From the NCBI GenBank assembly GCA_003170315.1, contig PNAH01000012.1:1-64000 (forward strand): a stretch of DNA of 64,000 nucleotides, read 5' to 3'. The notes below the pieces were generated by a model. The model was not told where the DNA came from, did no database searches, and saw nothing but the letters and a program-made list of their open reading frames with translations. This document shows, piece after piece, positions 24,919 to 33,510 of the stretch (position 1 is its first letter; the number at the start of each line of letters is the position of its first letter). This DNA is from Acidimicrobiaceae bacterium. Lineage in GTDB: Bacteria; Actinomycetota; Acidimicrobiia; Acidimicrobiales; RAAP-2. The position numbers were made by a program, and so were the translations under genes.

Positions 24919-26994
24919 TTATCGAGGTTCTATTCCCAGCGATTGTTGAAGGAATCGCAGTTGATGGAGAAGCAAGTTGAAGATCGTCATCTCGTCACTT
25001 GGTGAATGACCGGAACCTGAGAGTGGCAGTACTTGATGAGGTCGCCCAGCCTCCAACAACGCGGTAGACATACGCAACGTGTGAGCAACCACCACGTTGT
25101 CATCCGCCATGCCATGAATAAGCAGCATCGGCCGATTCAGTAGAGCAACGTCGTTGATTGGCGAACTTCGAAAGTAGTTCTCCGGCTCATGATCGGGGTG
25201 ACCGAGATATCGCTCTTTGAAGTACGTGTCGTAGAGTCTCTGGTCGCTCGGTGCCGCTCCCGATATTGCCGCATGAAACAGATCCGGGCGCCGAAGAACG
25301 GCCGCCGCAGCGAGAGTTCCCCCGTAGGACCACCCGCGAATGCCAACTCTCTCCGTGTCCAGATCGGGGTAGCGCGCTGCGACTCCCTTGAGGGCGGTCA
25401 CCTGATCCTCGATCACCGACGAGAGCGAGTCTCCATAGACCTCGTACTCCCAAGCAGGACCGCGACCCGGCGTACCGCTGCCGTCAGCAATGATCACCGC
25501 GAAACCACACTCGGCGAACCACTGCGATTCGCAAAACCAAGAGTGACGCGCACGAGTCACGAGTTGTCCTGAGGGGCCACCGTAGGGGTTCATCAGGATT
25601 GGCAATCTCTCAGCGCCAGGTTTGTACCACGTTGGCAGCAGCAACGCCGTTCGGATTTCGCGATCGCCCAGACGCAACCACGTGATTCTCGGAATGAGCA
25701 GCGGTTCGGCCTCCAGTGAACGAATCTCAATTTCATCTTCGCCAGCCCGAAGGACCCGAACTGAATGGCCCGTTTCGGTGTGCGAGGAGAGAACGAGGAT
25801 ACCGCCGCTCGCACATCCCCGATGTTCGCCAGGCTCCGCGCTTAGCTGCACTGCACCGTGTTCGGAGTCGTACGACCACACGTGTACTTCGGTGGGCTCC
25901 TCCGAGGCCGTGAAGAGCACCGTCTCTCCATCTACCCCGAGGACTTCACGTACCTGAATACCATCATCGGTCACCGCTTCGCCGTCTTTGATCAGTCGAC
26001 GGGAACCGTTCACATCAGAAACCAGTATGAAAGAACCTGACGCGGTTCGCACCGGTACACCCATTGTCATGTGTACCCAGGGAGAGTCGACCTCTTCGTG
26101 AAGTGCGGTGGTGGCTCCAGTGTCCGGATCAGCCGCAAGAATCCGCGCCGTGCGTTGATCGCGACTCTGTACGCTCAACAGTGGACCGTGTACATCCCAG
26201 ACAACGGTGACGAGATATTCGAACGAAACGTGGTCCCAGACGACCTCGGTCCGTTTCCCGTTCAGTCCAATCACGAAGAGCGACACGTCCGCGTTGGCGG
26301 TGCCGGCCGATGGGTAGCGCACGGCACGAGGTGGAACCTGAGGATTGGCCGGGTCACTAATCCACCACCGCAGAACCGGGCTGTTGTCGACCCGTGCGAC
26401 CAGAAGACGCTGTCCGTCAGGCGCCCACCAGAAACCGCGTGTCCGGTGCATCTCCTCGGCGGCGACGTGCTCGGCGAGTCCGTAGGAAACGTCAGGCCCT
26501 TCGGGCTCGGCGAGTTCGCTATCCAAGCCACTCTCAACGTCCACAACGCGAAGAGCGCCATCGCACACGTAGGCAATCCGCCTACCGGTCGGATCCAATC
26601 GAGGATCAACGGCGGGGCCAATCGTTGGCACCAACTTTGGCGGCGCGCCCTCAAGTCCTCTCGCCCACAGCTTTCCGTTCAGCACGTACGCGACTGTTCG
26701 TACTGCCTCATCAGTGGAATACGCAACGACGCCAATGGCGTGTTCGCGCACGCGTTCACGCCGAGCGAGTTCGGCGTCCGGAATGGCGTCGATCGAGTCA
26801 CTTTCGACCGGATCGACCAGAAGCCGCTCACTTCCATCCGCGAGTAACCACAGGCAACTGACTCGGTCCTCGCCGCCCCGGGTGCGAAGGTAGACAATCC
26901 GTTGGCCATCGGGCGAGATCTCGAAGCTTCGAGGTACCCCGAGGGTGAAATACTGGGTACGTGCAATCTGTCTTGGTAGCGCTTCGATATCCAT
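24919..26994 (-). CDS. S9 family (DPP IV-like) serine peptidase
   Basis: The C-terminal alpha/beta-hydrolase domain has the S9 triad: Ser in RGWSYGGTLAA, Asp in HGMADDNVV and His in SGSGHSPSDE. The N-terminal 430 residues form the beta-propeller with RSFEISPDGQRIVYLRT and further WAPDG-type blades. I chose ATG 26994 (691 aa), because the frame upstream of it runs into the divergent NUDIX gene and adds 86 residues unlike the family. It cleaves dipeptides from N-termini, usually after Pro or Ala. There is no signal peptide, so it is probably cytoplasmic. It looks like ordinary chromosomal cargo among mobile genes. Confidence 0.9.
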   Translation of the reverse strand: MDIEALPRQIARTQYFTLGVPRSFEISPDGQRIVYLRTRGGEDRVSCLWLLADGSERLLVDPVESDSIDAIPDAELARRERVREHAIGVVAYSTDEAVRTVAYVLNGKLWARGLEGAPPKLVPTIGPAVDPRLDPTGRRIAYVCDGALRVVDVESGLDSELAEPEGPDVSYGLAEHVAAEEMHRTRGFWWAPDGQRLLVARVDNSPVLRWWISDPANPQVPPRAVRYPSAGTANADVSLFVIGLNGKRTEVVWDHVSFEYLVTVVWDVHGPLLSVQSRDQRTARILAADPDTGATTALHEEVDSPWVHMTMGVPVRTASGSFILVSDVNGSRRLIKDGEAVTDDGIQVREVLGVDGETVLFTASEEPTEVHVWSYDSEHGAVQLSAEPGEHRGCASGGILVLSSHTETGHSVRVLRAGEDEIEIRSLEAEPLLIPRITWLRLGDREIRTALLLPTWYKPGAERLPILMNPYGGPSGQLVTRARHSWFCESQWFAECGFAVIIADGSGTPGRGPAWEYEVYGDSLSSVIEDQVTALKGVAARYPDLDTERVGIRGWSYGGTLAAAAVLRRPDLFHAAISGAAPSDQRLYDTYFKERYLGHPDHEPENYFRSSPINDVALLNRPMLLIHGMADDNVVVAHTLRMSTALLEAGRPHQVLPLSGSGHSPSDEMTIFNLLLHQLRFLQQSLGIEPR

Positions 26995-27087
26995 CGCATC
27001 AGCCTGCCAGACCCGTCCGTTGGCTCTGACATCACGCCAATGGACTTCCACTGACGACTCAGAATCAGAACCGAAAGGCGCGCTGGC

Positions 27088-27537
27088 ATGACTGAAACTG
27101 CCGTCTCTGATACTGGTCGTCCGTTGATCTCTGCCGGACTTATCCTCTACGACGGTCGTGTTCTGCTCTGTCTGAGATCGCTTCGCCGAAAGTGGTATCC
27201 CGGAGTCTGGAACCTCCCCGGTGGCCACGTCGAAGAAGGTGAAACGCCGCAAGCCGCCTTGGTGCGAGAACTTCGCGAAGAGCTCGGCATCCGTATAGAG
27301 GAACCAAGCGGTGCTGATCTCACTCGCCTTGTCGCGAGCGACTTCGAAATGTCAGTCTGGACTATTCGCCGGTGGATCGGAACGCCGAGCAACGCTGCAC
27401 CTTACGAACACGATGAGATTGCCTGGTACTCACCTGCCGAGGTGGAGTCTCTATCTCTCGCCCACCCCAACTATCTGGGGCTGATCACCGATGCGGTGGA
27501 CAGCACGATCATTCGCCCCATTATCCCTCGAAACTAG
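27088..27537 (+). CDS. NUDIX hydrolase
   Basis: The Nudix box is complete: GHVEEGETPQAALVRELREE followed by LGI, fitting G-x5-E-x7-R-E-U-x-E-E-x-G-U. The box binds divalent metal and cleaves nucleoside diphosphates linked to another moiety. At 149 aa it is a single-domain member of the MutT/ADP-ribose type; substrate open. It is divergent from the S9 peptidase and the two probably share the 93-base spacer as a promoter region. Confidence 0.9.
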   Translation: MTETAVSDTGRPLISAGLILYDGRVLLCLRSLRRKWYPGVWNLPGGHVEEGETPQAALVRELREELGIRIEEPSGADLTRLVASDFEMSVWTIRRWIGTPSNAAPYEHDEIAWYSPAEVESLSLAHPNYLGLITDAVDSTIIRPIIPRN

Positions 27538-27830
27538 GAGTTTCCAAAACTTGAAGCGAATCTTGCGCGTACTCTCCGTCCCGACAGTGCCTCCTCAGCT
27601 TCCTGTAAATCAATCCACCCTCACCTTCCACTGCTGACACTTCTTGTGCTCCACCGACCTTTACTGTCCTTCACGTCTCCGTCCTCGCACCTCCTGATCC
27701 CTGTTTCGCACGCCTCTCCCCGCCCCCTTCGCTTGCTTCTTAAAGTTGTCTCACACGTCTGGCACTTGTGGTTAAACCATGTCGAATTGCATCTGATGCG
27801 ACAGTTGTGGTGCATGCAGGCGCCTTCAAC
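27538..27830. other. Pyrimidine-rich spacer before the relaxase; candidate oriT region
   Basis: No gene is seen here. From 27601 to 27720 the plus strand is about three-quarters pyrimidine (31 purines in 120 bases), with many CCTCC/CTTCC runs, unlike anything nearby. Being immediately upstream of the relaxase start it is a natural place for an origin of transfer, but I cannot identify a nic site or clear inverted repeats. Confidence 0.35.
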
Positions 27831-30800
27831 ATGATGACGATTCGACGCCTCAGCATCGGAGCGGGTTACAAGTACCTGCTCAAATCAATCGCGGTAGGCG
27901 ATGGTCCCGAAGGCACCGACAAGTCGGACCTGGTTCGCTACTACTCAGAAACGGGCACTCCCCCGGGAGTCTTTCTCGGAGCCGGGCTCGCCGGTCTCAA
28001 CAACGGTCTGGGTGTTGCCGCCGGGCAGTCCGTTAGTGCGGAAAACCTCCAGAGGATGCTCCAGGACTGCGCCGATCCGATCACCGGCGACGTGCTCGGA
28101 AGGGTTCCGAGCACAAAGGCCGTCGGTGGTTTTGACTTGACGTTCAGCCCCACGAAGAGTGTCTCTACCGCTTGGGCTCTGGCCGACCGGGAGACCCGCG
28201 AAGTGATCTACCGGTGCCACCAGGCGGCCATCGGCGAGGTCCTCGCCTACGCCGAGCGCGAGGTCTTTCACACACGATCGGGCAGCCAAGGCTGCGTCGA
28301 AGAGGACATTGTGGGCGTCGTCGCCGCGAGCTTCACCCACTTCGATTCCAGGGACGGCGATCCCCAACTCCACGACCACGTCGTTGTGCTCAACCGGGCC
28401 CAGGCCGTTGGCGACGGCGTGTGGCGCACCCTCGACAGTCGCCAGTTGTTCGCCTCAACGGTGATGCTTTCCGAGATGCACCAGGGCGTACTTTCGGACC
28501 TACTGACCGGCGAACTCGGCTGGGACTGGGCGGCCCACACCCGCCGCTCCAGCACCGCCCCGAAGTGGGAAGTGGCCGGCGTGTCGACGCGTCTTATGGA
28601 CGAGTTCTCTCAGCGCACGACCGCCATCGTCGGCGCTAAGGATCGCCTCGTCGCCCAGTTCGAAGTCGATCACCACCGTGCTCCCACCGACGTGGAAGTG
28701 CTCAAACTCCGCCAGACGGCCACCCTCTCTACCCGACGGGCCAAGCGGGACCGGGGCCTCGGAGACCTCACCAAAGAGTGGACCACTCGGGCCACGCCCT
28801 ACCTCGATGATGAACCCATGGCGTGGGTGCACGAGCTGGGTGGCCGAGACGTGCGCGCTTTCACCAGCCAAGAGTTCGCGGACGAGATCTTGCTCGACGT
28901 TGCGAACGCCGCCCTCGATGTCGTCAGCGCCAAGCGCCCGACGTTCTCTCGGGCCAACGTCCAGGCGGAGGTCTTTCGCCAGATGCAGGGTGTTCGCTTC
29001 ACCGAGCCCGCCGAACGGATTCTCAGCGTCACTCGCGCGACCGACCTGGCCGTCGCCCAGGCGCTCCTCATTACCACGCCCAATCTGCAGCACACGCCAC
29101 GTTTCTTGCTTCGGGCCAACGGCACCTCTAAGTTCCAGGGAACCAGTCACTGGCTCTACACCTCGACGACGCTGCTCGACGCCGAAGCACGTCTACTCGA
29201 CGCGGGCCAGCGCCTCGACGCGGCAGTCGTTAGCCGCGCCACGGTGGCGGGCGTTACCGAGCAACGACTGCCCGGGAGAACCTTCAAGCTCTCAAGCGAC
29301 CAGGCCCTCTGCGTCGAGCAGATCACGACTTCGGGCCGGGTCCTGGACGTGCTGGTGGGCCCGGCGGGCACGGGCAAGTCAACGACCATGGCGGGGCTAA
29401 GAGCGGCGTGGGAAGTCGAGCACGGTGCCGGTTTGGTCACCGGCCTCGCGCCCTCGGCGGCGGCCGCCGAAGTCCTGGGCGACGACATGGGCATCGACAC
29501 CGACAATCTCGCCAAGTGGCTCTACGAACACCGCCAGCACGGCCAGCGCTTTCGCGAACTCGAGCAGTTGCGCGAAAAGGTCCGGCTGGTCGGACTCAAA
29601 GGACGAGCACCGAGTCCCGCGCTAGCCCAGAGCATTCGCCAACGCGAGGAAACACTTACTCGCTGGAGTCTTCGCACGGGTCAACTGGTTGTCGTCGACG
29701 AGGCCAGTTTGGCCTCGACCTTCGCACTCGATGAGTTGATGTCGGCCGCTCTCGACGCGCGGGCCAAGGTCGTCCTCGTCGGTGACTGGGCACAGCTCTC
29801 CAGTGTGGACGCCGGGGGAATGTTTCGCACTCTCGTGCGGGATCGGGGTGACGGTGCGGCGACCCTCGCGGACGTTCGCCGCTTCCGGGCCAACTGGGAG
29901 AAGCAGGCCAGCCTCGGGGTCCGCAATGGCTCTAGTTCGGCTTTGGCCACTTACGCGACGCACGGGCGGATCGCGGACGGAACTCGTGACGACATGCTCG
30001 ACGCGCTCTACGCCGCGTGGAAGACCGACACCGACCTCGGCCTGCACTCGTTGATGCTGGCCAGCGACACCGCGACCGTCAACGAACTCAATGTTCGCGC
30101 CCGCGCGCAGCGTGTCGCCAGTGGCGAAGTCATCGAGGAAGGGGTCAACGTGGCTGGTGCCATGACGGCGGGCGTCAATGATCACGTGGTGACGCGTGAG
30201 AACAACCGACGTCTTTCAACGGACACGGGCTGGGTCAAGAACGGTGACGTATGGACCGTATCGGCTACGCACGCCGATGGTTCTATGACCGTCACTCGAG
30301 TCAATGGACACGGCACGGTCCTCTTGCCGGCCAGTTACGTCGCCGAGAACGTCGAACTGGCGTACGCCTCGACGGCCCACCGCGCTCAAGGACGCACCGT
30401 GGACACCGCACACGCGTTCGTCAGTCCCACCACCACTCGCGAAGTACTGTACGTGGCCCTGACACGCGGCTCAGAGTCCAACCATCTCTGGGTGGACACC
30501 CACTACGACCCCGATCCGTCAACCGGCCACGACGGGCTAAACCCGATCCCGAGCGCCCTGGAAGTCCTCGCCGGCGTGCTGCGCCACGAAGGAGCCGACG
30601 TGTCGGCAACTGACATGATCCGTCGGTCCCAGACCGAGTCCATCGCCGCACTCGTTGCCGAATACGACACCATTGTCACCTTGGCCGACGGTGGACGCTG
30701 GGACGAGGTACTCGGCCAGTCGGGACTCAGCGACGCCGAGTTGGTTCAGGCCAAAGCGTCGCCCGCGTACGCAACGCTGCTCGCGCAACTACGAGACGCA

Positions 30801-31382
30801 GAGAACCGGGGCTTCGACATTCATGCCGAACTACCGATGCTGGTCACGGGTCGTTCGTTCGACGACGCCGATGACGTCGCCAGTGTCTTACACCACCGCA
30901 TTGATCGCTACGTGACCGGTTTGGGCTACCCCAGCCCACCGGCAACCGAACTCGTAGCCGGCCTCTTTCCCCGCCCGAGCGGAATTACCGATCCCGACAC
31001 AATCCTCGCGCTCAATGATCGTGCTGCTGCCATTGAGCAGCGAGCCCACGAACTCGCAACGATCGCTATTGAACGTGGTGACGCATGGGTGCAGGGATTC
31101 GGTGACGTTCCCCTGACGGACGAACTGCACGAGCGGTGGGTACTGGAGGTGGCAGCCGGCGTGGCCTATTTAGACCGCTGGAAGGTTGACGATCCCGACA
31201 CAATCCTCGACGATGCTCCGGTCAGCCACGAACAAGAGGCGCAGCGAAGTCGTGTACTGGATGCCGCCCAGCGGGCCCGTGTACTCGCCGTGGCCGAGGA
31301 TACGCCAGTATGTCCAGCGTATGCGCCATCCAGCGATGACCTCTTGGAGCCGCGAAGCTCGAACTTCGGACTCGACCTTTAA
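27831..31382 (+). CDS. traA: MobF relaxase with RecD-like helicase domain (TraA/TrwC type)
   Basis: The N-terminal relaxase domain has FDLTFSPTKSVSTAWAL and the metal triad His170, His181, His183 (SFTHFDSRDGDPQLHDHVVV). Candidate nicking tyrosines sit near the start (GAGYKYLL) and at RYYSETG. A helicase domain follows with LVGPAGTGKSTT near residue 509, VVDEASLAS and YVALTRGSESNHLWVD. MobF proteins nick oriT, remain bound to the DNA and unwind it. Start ATG 27831 is chosen from the conserved MTIRRLSIGAGYKYL. At 1183 aa it is typical. It lies 8 kb away from the secretion operon, and is GC-richer than its neighbours. Confidence 0.92.
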   Translation: MMTIRRLSIGAGYKYLLKSIAVGDGPEGTDKSDLVRYYSETGTPPGVFLGAGLAGLNNGLGVAAGQSVSAENLQRMLQDCADPITGDVLGRVPSTKAVGGFDLTFSPTKSVSTAWALADRETREVIYRCHQAAIGEVLAYAEREVFHTRSGSQGCVEEDIVGVVAASFTHFDSRDGDPQLHDHVVVLNRAQAVGDGVWRTLDSRQLFASTVMLSEMHQGVLSDLLTGELGWDWAAHTRRSSTAPKWEVAGVSTRLMDEFSQRTTAIVGAKDRLVAQFEVDHHRAPTDVEVLKLRQTATLSTRRAKRDRGLGDLTKEWTTRATPYLDDEPMAWVHELGGRDVRAFTSQEFADEILLDVANAALDVVSAKRPTFSRANVQAEVFRQMQGVRFTEPAERILSVTRATDLAVAQALLITTPNLQHTPRFLLRANGTSKFQGTSHWLYTSTTLLDAEARLLDAGQRLDAAVVSRATVAGVTEQRLPGRTFKLSSDQALCVEQITTSGRVLDVLVGPAGTGKSTTMAGLRAAWEVEHGAGLVTGLAPSAAAAEVLGDDMGIDTDNLAKWLYEHRQHGQRFRELEQLREKVRLVGLKGRAPSPALAQSIRQREETLTRWSLRTGQLVVVDEASLASTFALDELMSAALDARAKVVLVGDWAQLSSVDAGGMFRTLVRDRGDGAATLADVRRFRANWEKQASLGVRNGSSSALATYATHGRIADGTRDDMLDALYAAWKTDTDLGLHSLMLASDTATVNELNVRARAQRVASGEVIEEGVNVAGAMTAGVNDHVVTRENNRRLSTDTGWVKNGDVWTVSATHADGSMTVTRVNGHGTVLLPASYVAENVELAYASTAHRAQGRTVDTAHAFVSPTTTREVLYVALTRGSESNHLWVDTHYDPDPSTGHDGLNPIPSALEVLAGVLRHEGADVSATDMIRRSQTESIAALVAEYDTIVTLADGGRWDEVLGQSGLSDAELVQAKASPAYATLLAQLRDAENRGFDIHAELPMLVTGRSFDDADDVASVLHHRIDRYVTGLGYPSPPATELVAGLFPRPSGITDPDTILALNDRAAAIEQRAHELATIAIERGDAWVQGFGDVPLTDELHERWVLEVAAGVAYLDRWKVDDPDTILDDAPVSHEQEAQRSRVLDAAQRARVLAVAEDTPVCPAYAPSSDDLLEPRSSNFGLDL

Positions 31383-31422
31383 CAACCGCTCGATATGCTT
31401 ACATAAATCGCCGTCTGTTGGC

Positions 31423-31470
31423 AAGCAACTTGCGTTGTCACTCAACCCCTGTATAATAGAAAGCAACTTG
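31423..31470 (+). promoter_or_regulatory. Promoter with flanking 10-bp direct repeats ahead of the Abi gene
   Basis: A perfect -10 (TATAAT, 31452-31457) follows a poor -35 (TTGCGT, 31430-31435) at 16-base spacing. AAGCAACTTG occurs twice, at 31423-31432 overlapping the -35 and at 31461-31470 near the expected start of transcription. Repeats so placed suggest an operator. The gene start is 82 bases after the -10. Confidence 0.55.
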
Positions 31471-31538
31471 GGTCGCTCCTCTGTCACTCCTTGAGGGTGT
31501 CAAGGGCGACCTTTTACTTTTCCGTGTGGAGTCTCTTC

Positions 31539-32492
31539 GTGCCAAGTACTTACACTAAGCCATTTGAACATCCAACAGACCTGGTCATGAAACTCCAAGG
31601 CAGAGGCCTGGTCGTTGCGGACGTCCCCTCTGCCATCGATGCGCTCCGGTCAATTGGGTATTACGCGTTAAGCGGCTATTGGTACCCAATGCGCAAGACT
31701 GTCTCCGCGGTACCTCTTCAAAAGAGCGAAGACTTCATTGCTGGCGCGACGTTTGAACACGCACTTCGCATCTTCGAGTTTGACAAAGTACTCCGTGCAT
31801 TCTGTATCGAAGCCCTCGAGCGTATTGAGCGAGTCCTAAAGGTTGAGATTGCACTCAGGGTGGGTCACCTGGACGCCTTCGGGCACACAAACTCAAGTTT
31901 TATGAAAACCTGGTTTACGACGAGGACCAACGCTAAGCCAAAATCAAACCATGACAAGTGGCTAGATCGACACGAGGCAAAATACCGTGCAAGAGGAGAC
32001 ATCCAGATACAGGAATTCATAGGCAAGTATGGCGAACCTCTGCCGATCTGGGTAGCCATAGAGGCAATGGACTTCGGTGACGCATCCACTCTTCTTAATG
32101 GTCTGAACGGATCGCACCAAAACGTGATCGCCCAACGATTTGGCGTGGTCGGTGGATCTGACCTGTCATCAATGATGCGAGCGATGACCCAGATCAGGAA
32201 CACCTGCGCACATCACGATCGATTGTGGAATCGCGTTCACGTAAACCACGCCAGAATGCCGGTTGGCGCTCCTGCGCAGTTTTTCTCTCAGTTACCTTCG
32301 GGCAATCCCAGTTGGAACCGTACGTACCCTGGCCTCTTGGTTCTAGCGTACCTGCACAGCAATGTCCTGCCTAGATCTGACTGGCCTAAGAGACTGGCCC
32401 AGCACCTAGTGACACTTGAGGTCGGCTTCGGCGTCACCGAGAGTTCACTGGGCGCACCAACCGGTTGGCAGTCACATCCAATATGGAACTAG
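31539..32492 (+). CDS. Abi_2 (AbiD/AbiF-like) abortive-infection HEPN protein
   Basis: The N-terminal KPFEHPTDLVMKLQGRGL and the block IDALRSIGYYALSGYWYP are typical of Abi_2 proteins. IFEFDKVLRAFCIEALERIE follows, and the HEPN motif IRNTCAHHDRLWNR (R-N-x3-H) is at the expected place. These proteins stop phage growth by harming the infected cell, probably by RNA cleavage. GTG 31539 has GGAG 7 bases upstream and gives 317 aa; earlier TTG/GTG starts lack a ribosome site. It is transcribed from its own promoter. Confidence 0.88.
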   Translation: MPSTYTKPFEHPTDLVMKLQGRGLVVADVPSAIDALRSIGYYALSGYWYPMRKTVSAVPLQKSEDFIAGATFEHALRIFEFDKVLRAFCIEALERIERVLKVEIALRVGHLDAFGHTNSSFMKTWFTTRTNAKPKSNHDKWLDRHEAKYRARGDIQIQEFIGKYGEPLPIWVAIEAMDFGDASTLLNGLNGSHQNVIAQRFGVVGGSDLSSMMRAMTQIRNTCAHHDRLWNRVHVNHARMPVGAPAQFFSQLPSGNPSWNRTYPGLLVLAYLHSNVLPRSDWPKRLAQHLVTLEVGFGVTESSLGAPTGWQSHPIWN

Positions 32493-32570
32493 CTGAGGAT
32501 TGGCGGCGTCACACGTCCGTTAACGAATCATTGCGTATGAGCAAATAGTTCGCTAATTTTGAAACTACAA

Positions 32571-33410
32571 CTAGTCCAGTGGGGCATTCGTAAATAAGTA
32601 TTCAATCGCGCTTCCGCGTTTCGCCATCTTGCCACCAATTGCATTTCCGCGACTCGTAATTAGCTTTCTATCGCCTCGATCAAAGAGTTCCGCTATTGAA
32701 GAATGGTACGCATTTGTCAAAATGAAATATGCACCTTTTCTTCTTAACAAATCAATCAGATCCGCAAGGCGTTTTTGGTCTTCGAACGCGAAGAGGCGCT
32801 GGTTGTAATTGACGAAACCATTATTGCTGTGCGCAACCGTATAGGGAGGATCGAGAAAGACCAGATCACCCTTGCTAACGCTTTCGCACGCATGTTCGAA
32901 ATCGCAAACCTTTAGTGAAGTCCTCCCTAACCGCTTGGAAATATTTATCAAATGATCTTCAGAAGGAATTTTTGGAGATTCGCGAAATCCATATGGAACG
33001 TTGTATTCTCCCGAACTATTAACTCTGTATAAGCCGTTGAAAGAAGTGTGGTTAAGGAAGATGAATTGCGCTGCCTTCTTTGCCGGATCTTCATACTTGC
33101 GAGCTCTCAGTTTGTAATATTCTTCCGGACTGTTATCAAACCGTTTCAAGAGTCGAGAAATCGTGATTGGATTTGCTTTAACTTGTTTATAGGTTGCAAT
33201 CAACTCGGAATTGAGATCGGACAAGGTCGATTTCCCCGCAGGATTCAACCCGAAAAATATTGATCCTCCTCCAACAAATGGCTCGTAGTAATTGTTGTAA
33301 CTCAATGAGCCAATAATTTCAGGCATGCGACAAAGCAGCCAACGCTTTCCACCTGCCCAACGAAGAAATGGACCGACGCTCTCGTCCTTTTCAGTTTTGA
33401 GCGAACGCAT
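32571..33410 (-). CDS. Dam-type (D12 class) adenine-N6 DNA methyltransferase
   Basis: FLRWAGGKRWLL is the SAM-binding motif of D12-class enzymes. YYEPFVGGGSIFF and the catalytic FLDPPYTVAHSNNGFVNYN (DPPY) complete the pattern, at the usual 279 aa. It methylates adenine in a short site, often GATC, but the site is not predictable here. It is the last gene of the DrmA/DrmB operon, 100 bases after DrmB. By context it marks host DNA as self. The DISARM types described so far use a large DrmMI adenine methylase or a DrmMII cytosine methylase instead. Confidence 0.88.
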   Translation of the reverse strand: MRSLKTEKDESVGPFLRWAGGKRWLLCRMPEIIGSLSYNNYYEPFVGGGSIFFGLNPAGKSTLSDLNSELIATYKQVKANPITISRLLKRFDNSPEEYYKLRARKYEDPAKKAAQFIFLNHTSFNGLYRVNSSGEYNVPYGFRESPKIPSEDHLINISKRLGRTSLKVCDFEHACESVSKGDLVFLDPPYTVAHSNNGFVNYNQRLFAFEDQKRLADLIDLLRRKGAYFILTNAYHSSIAELFDRGDRKLITSRGNAIGGKMAKRGSAIEYLFTNAPLD

Positions 33411-33510
33411 CAGGTAAGAGTAGGCGAATCGGATCTATCGAAGAGGCGGACGTTCGCGACTGTCGAGCGAATCCAATCAGATGCAATGCCATTGATGAAT
33501 GAAGAGATAT

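Noticed and set aside
26071-26847. A 258-codon plus-strand frame
   Set aside because: Antisense to the S9 peptidase propeller, no ribosome site, no recognisable content.
28500-29150. A 216-codon minus-strand frame
   Set aside because: Antisense to the relaxase; no domain features.
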